Source of the DNA: Buxus sempervirens
Taxonomy: Eukaryota > Streptophyta > Magnoliopsida > Buxales > Buxaceae
NCBI GenBank assembly: GCA_947561395.2
Contig: OX387184.1
Coordinates: 6,820,001-6,884,000 of the forward strand
Direction: 5' to 3'
DNA length: 64,000 nt
How positions within the stretch are numbered: the stretch's first letter is position 1; the number at the start of each line of letters is the position of its first letter. The notes under the pieces are model-generated. The model was not told the DNA's origin. It saw only the letters and a program-made list of their open reading frames with translations, and ran no database searches. Positions 35,563 through 45,639 of this stretch are shown here, piece after piece. Both the position numbers and the translations under genes were made by a program.

Positions 35563-36619
35563 ATATATTAACTTGTATGACTAAATAAACTTATACCTCT
35601 TTATCAAATAACTTGTACAATACAATATTATGACTTGTACCTTTATAGGGGTACCTATAGCACTCAATCAAATGACTTGTACATTCTACTAATTGACTTG
35701 TACAACAATATACATTAATTTGTACGATTATATAGACTTATACCCCATTTATTAAATGACTTATACAATGTTAAATACTGACTTGTACATTTATAGGAGG
35801 ACCTATACAACTCAAGCAAATGACTTGTACATTTTACCGTTTAACTTGTACAGCAATATATACTAACTTGTATGACTAAATAGACTTTTACCTCTCTATC
35901 AAATCAAACGGCAGAATGTACAAGTCATTTGCTTGAGTTGTACAGGTCCTCCTATAAATGTACAAGTCAGTACTTAAAATTGTACAAGTCATTTAATAAA
36001 GGTGATATAAGTCTATATAATCATATAAGTTAGTGTATATTGTTGTACAAGTCAATTGATAAAAGGTACAAGTCATTTGATTGAGTGGTACATGTATCCC
36101 TATAAAGGTACAAGTCAGTACATCGTACTGTACAAGTTATTTGATAAAGAGGTATAAGTTTATTTAGTCATACAAGTTAGTATATGTTGGTGTATAAGTC
36201 CATCATAGAAAGTACAAGTCATATGATTGAGTTCTGCAGGTCCTCCTATAATATACAAGTCATGCTTAACATTGTACAAGTTAATTAATAGAGAAATATA
36301 AGTCTATATAATCGTATACGTTAGTGTATATTGTTGTACAAGTCAATTGATAAAAGATACAAGTCATGTAATTGAGTGATACAGGTACCCCTATAACGGT
36401 ACAAGTCAGAAAATTGTATTGTACAAGTCATTTAATAGAGAGGTAAAAGTCTACTTAGTCATACAAATTAGTATATATTGTTGTACAAGTCAATTGGTAG
36501 AATGTACAAGTCATTTGCTTAAGTTATACGGGTCCTCCTATAAATGTACAAGTCAGTACTTAACATTGTACAAGTCATTTAATAGAGGTGATATAAGTCT
36601 ATATAATTGTATAAGTTGG

Positions 36620-38937
36620 TGTAGACATCCCAAATTGCACTACCAAAATGATCAATAATCATCAAAAATCATCATCTCCTTGAAAGCCAGCTCAAAAATG
36701 GAAGAAAATGAATTTTTACCTGTATCCGGTAACTCACGCCGGATACAAGCAGACCTCTTCGTATCCGGTGACAAATACCGGATACAAGCAGTGCTTAGTG
36801 TATCCGGTATTGTATACCGGATACCTTAAGGCCCTTGTGTATCCGGTCTGATATACCGGATACATAAGTTTTGCTCAAAATTAGTGTTTTCCGAGAGCTT
36901 TTCACTTTTACCATCATATCCCTCATTAAATGAGGGGAAATCTCGGAAATAGCCTTAGGGTTAAGGTTGGTGGGCTATAGACATTATGTTGTGTCTACCA
37001 TTCTCACCAACCCTAACCCTAACCTTTGCCTATAAATAGGAGGCTCCTCCTCAAGCAAATGGCAACCAACTCTTGTTTTGAATTCTCGCAAAGAAGAACT
37101 CCAAGAGAAGAAGGAAATCGCTGCGGGAGTGCTTCCAGAATCCAGGTAAGCCTCAAACCTCTCTTTAATTTATGTATTTACATTCCTAGATCTAGATCTC
37201 TTCTTCTACCTTTCTGTAGTGTAAAGCCTTCTTTGTGTGTGAAAATCCTTCCCCGGCTCAAAGTATCTCGAGACTCCCCCTAGCCGTAAAACGTGGAGGC
37301 GGGATCTAGGAGAAACGAGACTGGGGATTGACCTTAGTACTAGAACCTATGTAGCATAAGGCCTTTTGATTGATTGCAAACCGTTCCATATTCAAAGTAC
37401 CCTTGATTATCTTGAAGAACCGTGTTTAACGGGGAGAGAGAATAGAGGGAAACGATAATGGAACGGAACCCTATGCTATCTTAGAACCTCATCTTGATGA
37501 AGATATATGCATGCTATGTTGTTCTATTGATCTTGTATGTTTTTTCAAGCTTGCACATACATAGCACTTTTTTGGTGAATAGGCTCACATTTTGGGATTT
37601 ATTACATTCATTGTGATAAATCTCCAATAAATGGCTTCAATCAAATTCTGGAATGTTTTAAATGTTTTTCAAAGGTTTTGGATTCATCTCACACGAATCT
37701 CACACACTTGATCACAGTTTTGAGTCGGTTTTACTCAAAAATGGTCTAACTGGACAGCACCTGTACCCTTACTTCGGACGCTCATAACTTCATCGTCCGG
37801 ATGAATTTTGGAGCAATTCCAGAACCATGGGAAAGGTGAGGCTGTCTAGTTTATGTCCACCAAATTTCATAAATTTCTATAAAACGGATTTTTGACACCT
37901 CTCTGTCGAATTTGAGTGGACAGTTCAGGTTCAAATACAGAACTTGTCACTTCGACGGACCGCCATGTGTTCGTTTTAAATCCGATTCGAATGATTTTTG
38001 TTTCTGGGCACTCCTTTATGAGTCTATTTTCAAATCCAGTTGGTTTCATAATTTTTTGATTCCATTTGAATTATTGGTAGCCGATTTACTCAGAACTGCT
38101 CAATGGCATTTTTCTGGGTAAATCTGTGATCTTCGGGGCCTGTTCGGGATATCACCCAAGGCACATCCGAAGGGATTTTTGTATGAGGCTAGTTTCTTTT
38201 GAAATATGGCCATACAGACTTCATTCACACCAAATTTCGTGGATTTTTATGAAGTGGATTTTTCTATGCAATTTCCCAAAGTTGCCCACTCATCACTTTT
38301 AAAAATCCCCAGCAGCAACTTCAAAGGAGCATAACTCCTAGGATTTTTATCGGAATGAAGTGAAATTTTGCATGAGACTCTTATTTACCCTAATCTTTCA
38401 AATGGATTTGGTTTGGTTCAATTTAGAATTGGATTTGAATGATTTCAAGGCAAATGGCATACTTTTTACCGAATTTTACGGATTTGATTTAACTTGGTTT
38501 TGAGCAACTTGAGCTTTGATTTCCATCTTTTGAGATATTCCAGAAATGATATTGACATAAGAGAGGATCTAGAATCCATTTAGATCTTCATGTGGAAATA
38601 TCATACATTGGTCCTTTTTCAAGGTTTTCTATGATTTTAGCAAGCTTTCTTATTTTTGCATGAACATACACTTGGCTACCACTTCGTGTGGATGAATGGG
38701 GGTGCCTAACACCTTCCCCCATTCATAATCTAATCCCCTTACCCATCTCTGGATTTGATTTTCAAGTAGGGTTATTTTTACCCTAGAATTGGCATTTTTG
38801 CACTTTTTAATGATTTTGAACATTTTGGTGTCCATTCTCACCTCAAAATTATGAATGGTGGCGACTCTTCCATTTTTGCGTTGAGCCCGTGTGTTGACGG
38901 AGGGATGATCATTCCGGTGATTTTCCCATGTCTCACA
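36620..38937 (+). mobile_element. Solo LTR, Tat type, target duplication GTTGG
   Basis: TGTAGACATC to TCTCACA, 2318 bp, flanked by GTTGG (36615-36619 and 38938-38942), inside the ACTTGTAC array. Same subfamily as 9373-11850: GTATCCGG hairpin array (about 36722-36862), TATA box (37031-37038), CCAG|GTAAG donor-like site near 37142, CCGTAAAACGTG (37284-37295), ATCTAATCCCCTTACCC near 38728, GGTGGCGACTCT near 38858. Confidence 0.9.
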
Positions 38938-40322
38938 GTTGGTATATATTGTTGTACAAGTCAATTGATAGAAGGTAGAAGTCATTTGATTGAGTAGTAC
39001 AGGTATCCCTATAAAAGTACAAGTCAGTACATTGTACTGTACAAGTCATTTGATATAAAGGTACTTGTATTTAGTCATACAAATTAGTATATACTGTTGT
39101 ACAAGTCAATTGGTAAAATGTACAAGTCATTTAATTTAGTTGTATAGGTTCTCCTATAAATGTACAAGTCAGTTCTTAGCATTGTACAAGTCATTTAACA
39201 AGTTTATATAATCGTACAAATTAATGTATATTGTTGTACAAGTCAATTGATAGAAGGCACAAGTCATGTAACTGAGTGGTCCAGATACTCCTATAAAAGT
39301 ACAAGTCAGTACATTGTATTGTATAAGTCATTTGATACGGAGGTATAAGCCTATTTAGTCATACAAGTTAGTATGTATTATTGTACAAGTCAATTGGTAG
39401 AAGGTACAAGTCATTTGATTGAACCATACAAGTTGGTACATAAAATTGTACAAGTCATTTGATAACGATATACAAACCTCCTATAAACATATTATATATA
39501 TATTGATTAAGTGGTACTAGTTCTCTTACAACTGTATAAGTCAAGATACAATATTGTACAAGTCATTTTGTTAAGACCTTATCTTTCCTCCTTTTCTTTC
39601 TTTATTATTTTTTGAAAGAAATATAGAGAAAAAATAAGAAAGTTGGGATAAAGGGCACTTTTGGAAATATACACATTTTCAAATGTAAGAAGGGCAATCT
39701 TGGCAACCTATTTATTTAATTTTAAATTTATTTAAAGAAGAAAAGGGCATTATGCGAAGAAAGGAGGCTTGTTTATTTAATTTTAAATTTATTTAAAGAA
39801 GAAAAGGGCATTATCGGAAGAAAGGAGGTTGGAATAGTAAAAGGCCACTGAATCTTAAATAGTTTGATAAAGGTGATCTGAAACATACAAGTGCAAACTT
39901 AGGAAACTGAATCTTAAATATTTTAATAAAGGACCACTAAAAATTAATTTTCCCATGAGAATATGCCCCTTGGGAAGCGTGTCAAACAAAATGCACAGTT
40001 TTTTCAAAACAGCCCTTATACATTATTGAGAAGATTTATATTAATAAAAGGGTAAAATGGTCAATCAGTTTTGTAACTGATTCCTCCACGTTCTCCCTCC
40101 TCCCTTCCCTTCTTACACACGTGTAGTACTATACGTGCACCTTGTTAGTTGAAAATAAAACATAGACAAATGGAGGCCCCCTTGAGCTCCCAAGAATGTT
40201 ATGCACATCATACACGTCATCAAGATCCCAACGACGTGCGTGGAGACGAAATACGGATTCGTAACATATGAATTCACTACATGAAAATATCTACAACCGT
40301 TGTAGTTACCATGGAATACGAT

Positions 40323-40647
40323 CAAGGTTTTCACGCCGCCGAATAATCGTTTTTTTTCAAGTGTCGATGCATTTCGACACAAAAAAATCGGTTATTTAAA
40401 ATCGTCCGATTTTTTCAGCGTGCTGAGCGAAACGAGCAAAAATTTGATTTTTTGATATAAAGAGAAAAAATTGATTTTTTTAAATTTTCATCATCGATTT
40501 TTTTTGCGGCATGCCGGTGAAATTTCGCCAAAATAAAAAAAACTCAATTTTTTTCCAAGTTTTTTGCCTTTTTTATTTTTCCTGGGTTTCGTCAGCGCGC
40601 CGCGATTTTTTCAGGGATCAGCACGCCCATCGAAATTGAAAACCTTG
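40323..40647. mobile_element. hAT-like MITE, 325 bp, target duplication AATACGAT
   Basis: Ends CAAGGTTTTCA and TGAAAACCTTG-type inverted repeats, flanked by AATACGAT at 40315-40322 and 40648-40655. Unit A has the uninterrupted site at 26735-26742. Other copies: 45640-48636 (split by an LTR), 57334-57657, and a fragment at about 59386-59583. Confidence 0.85.
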
Positions 40648-42319
40648 AATACGATTTCTGGGATGTTTCGCGAAATGTTGGGAAATATCACCATTTTCTA
40701 AAGGTTTCAAGACATGAAATGTTGAGAGAAAAAGAAATGTTGACCATTCCTAGAAGTCGGTTAAATGTAGTTGACATGTCATGAAGAGTATTTCGAAAGA
40801 TTGCGATATCAACACTTCTTTTTTTTTTTTTTGTGGCTATGAACTTAGTAATAATATGCAATTTCTATTTTTATATGCATTTCCAAGTTTATTATGTGTG
40901 CTTATGCCATTGTTTCTTCATTTCACTTCCTTTAAAAATGCAAATGATCCATTTACATATGTTTGTGATGAAATTCTTAGGTTTTAGGTATATCCTATTC
41001 TCATTTATTTAATCCTAGAAATAGCATAATTCTAGAATTTTTTATTATTTTATTGTTTTCTCTTCTTTTTCCTCAAAATCACTTTTGCGGAATTTTCCAG
41101 CAAGTTGGCAAACTGTTGTCGACAAGTTTGCAATATTTTGCCGGAGGCAGTTGGTGAAATTTTGATCGACATGAAATGTGAAACCTTGATATATTCGAAT
41201 GATTGGTTATTTGAATTTGAAAAATGAAAAATTCAATAACTTATTTTGGGAGAAAATTTTTTTTTCTTTTTTAAAAATACAACAGCCAATTATAAGCCTG
41301 TTGTATACACGAGTGCACAAATCCTTTTGTAGAGGATATTGCGCCCAAATTCACTTCGTGCTTGATCAAAGATGATCTCATATTGATGAGGTCATATTGT
41401 CTTGGTTCCCATTGAGCATGTGGATCAGATACGAAGCCGACAGAATAGATATATTCAACTTTTTTTGAGATGCAAGAAATCATTTCTTCTTTATCGCATT
41501 CTAAAGTCCGTATTCTTTTCAAAGTATGAAGTAGTCAATTGTGTTCGCCTGTTCGGGCGACCACGTATTTTATACCCTGATCATAAATTTAGATTCTTAT
41601 CATCATGACCATGTTCTTTTCAAAGTATCAAGCCTTTGAACCAACTGAGGCTTAAGAAGAATTATATTCACTGATATGTTGGCTCCTTTGAAATCAAAAA
41701 CTGTTACGTGCCTTTAAAAAGAACCGGGTAATGGGGCTTTTGAAGGGAATAAGAAAGATGGATTTGGCATGATTTACCTCTTTACGCAGAATTCAATCCT
41801 GAACCTCAGTTAATGGGAATTTCGAGGTTCCCACAACATTCAAAACTCCAGTGTTTTAGAAAGAATAACCTGGCTTCCTGTCTATCCCTCCTATTCCACG
41901 TTAAGTAGATGTTTATAATTAAAAAAAAAAGACTAGATAACCATGGATTTAAATAAATTATGTAAAATAGAGATAACCAACACCTCCACATTATCAAGTT
42001 AACCAAACAAGTGGTGGCATGTGCATACTTCGCGTCCTCAATCCAATAATTATAGCATAGGGGTAGGATTGGGATTTAAATTTAAAAATAGAAAGAGTGA
42101 TAGATATGGTGGTTATAATTTGAGATTATTTTGGTTGTATAAAGTAATTTTTGGAAAAAAAAAAAAGGAGGAAGCAAGAATATGAGTAAAATACTGTCTA
42201 ACACACCCATTGTGCTTGCCTCGTCCGCTAAAATCTCATGTTCACGCAACAGTTCAAGTGCAGTGAGGGCATATGCAGGTAATTGGCTTCCCTGGGGGCT
42301 TGTAAGGCAAGTGCTGACA

Positions 42320-42710
42320 GGGAAAATCAGTCTATAAAGTTTTGAGTTTTAATATTTAATAAATCTTTATCAACATAATTAATTTTTAGTGACATTTCAA
42401 TGTTACAAACACTTCCTTCCAAGAATGTCTTTATACCACTCACTTCTAAGGTTTGTACAAGTAATAAATTGATTTGTACAAACTATTTTAGACTTGTACA
42501 AATCAATAAAATGACTTGTACTCTGGATGAGTGATTTGCACAAGCTATTTGGGTGAGTGATGTAAGGGCATTTTTGAAATAGTTGATTTGTAATAGTAAA
42601 ATGTTAAAAAAAATTAATTATTTTGATAAAGGTACCCTAAATGTAAAACTCAAAACATTGCTAGTTGAATCTTAATTATTTTAAAAAAAATACTAAAAAT
42701 TAATTTTCCC
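42320..42710 (+). mobile_element. MULE-like MITE, unit B copy
   Basis: 391 bp, GGGAAAATCAG to AATTTTCCC, flanked by GTGCTGACA (42311-42319) and GTGCTTAAA (42711-42719). Orthologous insertion to 28404-28794, so it predates the unit duplication. Confidence 0.72.
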
Positions 42711-43921
42711 GTGCTTAAAAGACGATCTCATGGTCATGACGTCAGATGGTCAAGAGTTCAGTGGCTTGTAGATAAAATCTGGATAAGACTGGATGCAAAG
42801 AAAAAGGGAAATATTTTACCTTTAGAGCGAATATATGTATCGTTTGCCATTTGGCAAAATATCAGAACCAAATACCAATGACTGACAAATCCATCGTTCA
42901 AGCAAATTTCGGTAGAACCATTACTGGCTTGATCCCCAAATCCAGTAGCTGAACCCAGTAGGGGCCCAAACTTACAACTCGACTTTAAGTTGGCTTTGGA
43001 CTGGAGTAGTATAGCCCGGCCCAAGAGCCTGACCTGATTGAAAGTACCTTTTAGTCAAGCTTATTAGCTCAACTTGCGCCCAGCTCCCCACCCCTACAGC
43101 ACTGATATTGTTGTTGCTAGAACTTTTTATTTATTAATATTAATAAAATATTTGATAAATAATGGAGCAATATATGAGCAAAACTAAAGCTTCACAGTGT
43201 TTCAAGCAAATATCTAAAATTCTATAAATTTAACTTATATTAGTTCAAAATGTGGGTGGGTTTATAAACAATCTTTTCTTCTTCTTTTTTTAACTTTCCT
43301 TTTTTGTGAATTTTCTTCAGCATTTTGAATGAAATTGTATTTAATTTGTGTTAACGTAGGAAATTAACCCATCCCCACCAAATTAAGCCAGAACTCAATA
43401 AACTGAGGCCATTCAGGCATGGCCTACTAATTTTAAGTTCGGTTCGAGCCAGCTGGCATAATTTTGGCCAGTTTATTTCAAGTTGGGCAGTCCCAAGTGA
43501 TAAGAATTTACCCACCCTATTCACAGAATACCAAGTTTATTGAAATCAAGCCAAGAGCAAACTGGTAATCTTTCCAATTCCAAAACGACGTTCCCCAGCA
43601 CAAATGTTATACATGACATACACACACCAACGTACGCACACATAAGACCGGAAGCTCAAAAGCATGGCATCTTGAGACGGAGAATCACCGGCCATCACCT
43701 CTGTTCCATCTCGATATTCTTATATTATTCCATATCTCCATAAACAAGTGGCCATTAATCTAAATATCTGCATTTTTTAATTTTCCAGTACTGAAATTCT
43801 AGTGATGATCATCAAATATCTCCAACACTCTTAACTTAGAAATTGACAGCCATTACGAATATGATAAGATGGAATAAAGGTGCATGGCCACGAGAGAGAG
43901 AGAGAAGGATAGACGAAGCTC

Positions 43922-43927
43922 TATAAG
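43922..43927 (+). promoter_or_regulatory. TATA box of EF-hand gene 4
   Basis: TATAAG in GACGAAGCTCTATAAGAAGG, 98 bp before the ATG; the upstream sequence is nearly identical to that of gene 3 and also lacks the G-box pair. Confidence 0.7.
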
Positions 43928-44019
43928 AAGGTCCACTGGTTCTCACCGTCCTTGTACCACATTGAGTTGCTAGCTCCTCTCTTACCTCTGTGTCTCATTA
44001 CTTCCCAGTCCTTAGCAAA

Positions 44020-44304
44020 ATGCCACAACAATTGCAAGATGCACCGTACGAAATTAATAACTTGGTATCCAACGCGAAGGTGAGGGAGATGCTCCAGAAT
44101 TTCGATGTCAATGGGGACGGTCGCATAAGCAAGAATGAACTAATTGAAGGTCTGCGCAAACGTGGTAAGTGGTTCGCCGGGTGGAAAACCTGGCGTGCAT
44201 TCGTTCACGCCGATGCCAACAACGATGACTACATCGACCAAAAGGAGATGGAGAAGCTTGCCGACTATGCTTGTAAGAGATGGGGATACGTTATTGTTAA
44301 TTAA
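44020..44304 (+). CDS. Small two-EF-hand calcium-binding protein, copy 4 (94 aa)
   Basis: Protein identical to copies 3 and 5: EF loops at residues 29-40 and 65-76, Trp-rich linker, KRWGYVIVN end. The coding DNA shares the GGG linker codon with copy 5, and the leader shares CCACATTGAG with copy 5 against CCACCTTGAG in copy 3, so copies 4 and 5 are the closest pair. Start chosen as for copy 3. Nothing in the copy suggests loss of function. Confidence 0.92.
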   Translation: MPQQLQDAPYEINNLVSNAKVREMLQNFDVNGDGRISKNELIEGLRKRGKWFAGWKTWRAFVHADANNDDYIDQKEMEKLADYACKRWGYVIVN

Positions 44305-45109
44305 TTAGGTTTTTTACCTTTTCTGTTTTATGTTGCTGCAGGAATGAACTTGCAGGCGCTGTAACTTTTATCTCATGGGGTGACAATGGACCTCTGTAGT
44401 CCTTGGCCTCATCATGTGGTTGTTTATGTTAGCATGGAAAATCGGATTTAAGTACTAATGGTGCAACTCTTTTAGAAGGCATGGAGTGTTTTCAGAGAAA
44501 AAAAAAGACAGGATAAGATACTAGAAATTTTCCAAGTATTTATCTGGGAGTTGACTGATCCAAGGCAACGTTTAATATGAATAATGAAAAAGGAATTTTT
44601 TTTACATCTAAATAAAGTAAACAAAGAAGCTGGTTTGATTGTCTGTAGCAATCAAACTCGGTTTGATTGAAATTGAGAACCAACTGACTCAGTTTGGGTT
44701 GAGTTTCAAAGTGTATGGTTTGGTTTCGGTCATTAAATCTGAAAATTAAAATAATTAAATTACAGAATCACTTTTTAAAAATATTTATATTATAGGATCA
44801 TTTTACTTGAGAGTTGAGACACAAACGCGTTGTACGAGGAAGTCCGGTACAAGATTACGAGTGCATCATATATATATATGCCTTATTATAGTAAAGTGAC
44901 ACTGTTTTTTAATTTTTGTTTTTGAAAGTGACCTTACAGGTCAATTAAGTTTGAAAAGTGACTTTTTTTTTTTTTGCAAAATGAGATTTTTGAGAGATTG
45001 TTTTTATAAATACAGGCCAAAAATAACAATTTTTATAATTTTCCCGTCAAAGTCAAAGAATTATTAACTTTCGTTTTTTTTGTTTTGGTAGTCAATTATT
45101 AGCTTTCTT

Positions 45110-45246
45110 TGAATGTTCTTGCGCCACTCCTTATCTTTTCAATCATACGGCACGTGAGGCCTTATCCTTTCATTCTGCGGATGTATTGTTCGAATTTGTT
45201 GAGAAATCAACACGTACACGTGCTTTGACGGCATATGCTGTTTTAA
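45110..45246 (+). promoter_or_regulatory. EF-hand promoter relic after gene 4
   Basis: GGCACGTGAGGCCTTATCC and ACACGTACACGTGC, as after gene 3. Confidence 0.55.
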
Positions 45247-45466
45247 TCTCTCTATATATATATATATATATAACGGGAATAGGCCCCTTGGGAAGCGTGT
45301 TAAACAAAATGCACCGTTTTTTCAAAACAACCCTTACACGCTATTGAGAAGATTTATATTAATAAAAGGGTAAAATGGTCAATCAGTTTTGTAACTGTTT
45401 CCTCCACGTTCTCCCTCCTCCCTTCCCTTCTTACACACGTGTAGTACTATACGTGCACCTTATTAG
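45247..45466 (+). mobile_element. Short Helitron between units B and C
   Basis: TC start at 45247, GTGTAGTACTATACG hairpin and a TTAG end at 45463-45466. Uninterrupted version of the Helitron split at 33610-40148. Confidence 0.78.
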
Positions 45467-45639
45467 TTGAAAATAAAACATAGACAAATGGAGGCCCCTT
45501 GAGCTCCCAAGGATGTTATGCACATCATACACGTCATCAAGATCCCAACGACATGCGTGGAGACGAAATACGGATTCGTAACATATGAATTCACTACATG
45601 AAAATATCTGCAACCATTGTAGTTACCATGGAATACGAT

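Larger units (their letters stand above)
34010..39560. repeat. ACTTGTAC higher-order repeat in two inverted arms
   Basis: Left arm (about 34010-35900): words GACTTGTAC roughly every 20-40 bp, organised in a higher-order unit of about 290 bp marked by (A/T)TACCTCTTTATCAAATGACTTG near 34529, 34810, 35107 and 35590. Right arm (about 35906-36614 and 38943-39560): the complementary GTACAAGTCATTTGATAAAG words. The arms would pair into a very long hairpin. Confidence 0.85.
33637..39954. mobile_element. MULE-like foldback element with giant inverted ACTTGTAC array
   Basis: Flanked by the perfect 9-bp duplication ATGAGAATA (33628-33636 and 39955-39963), the size made by Mutator-like transposases. Terminal inverted repeats start GGGAAAATTAATTTTTAGTG and extend for hundreds of bases (CCTCCTTTCTTC and TTTAAATAAATTTAAAATTAA words occur in both arms). 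Without the solo LTR it is about 4 kb. No transposase frame is seen; short open frames are by-products of the repeat. The left arm and right arm are inverted copies of one tandem array meeting near 35905. Confidence 0.85.
33610..40148 (+). mobile_element. Short Helitron split by a MULE-like element (units A/B boundary)
   Basis: TC start at 33610. The remaining Helitron sequence resumes at 39964 (TGCCCCTTGGGAAGCGTG) and ends TTAG at 40145-40148 after the GTGTAGTACTATACG hairpin. The two pieces join into the same Helitron as at 26356, apart from one copy of the 9-bp target duplication. Confidence 0.8.
40149..45246 (+). repeat. Array unit B (contains EF-hand gene 4)
   Basis: Same order as unit A: GAGCTCCCAAG block, hAT MITE (40323-40647), core 40656-42044, MULE-like MITE, gene 4, 3' flank, promoter relic (about 45110-45246). 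The Harbinger-like element is absent: the sequence AACCATTACTGG at 42917-42928 is an empty TTA site. Confidence 0.85.

Noticed and set aside
34010-39560. CRISPR-like array of ACTTGTAC repeats
   Set aside because: Repeats are degenerate, of irregular spacing, without unique spacers, in a plant transposon with a 9-bp target duplication.
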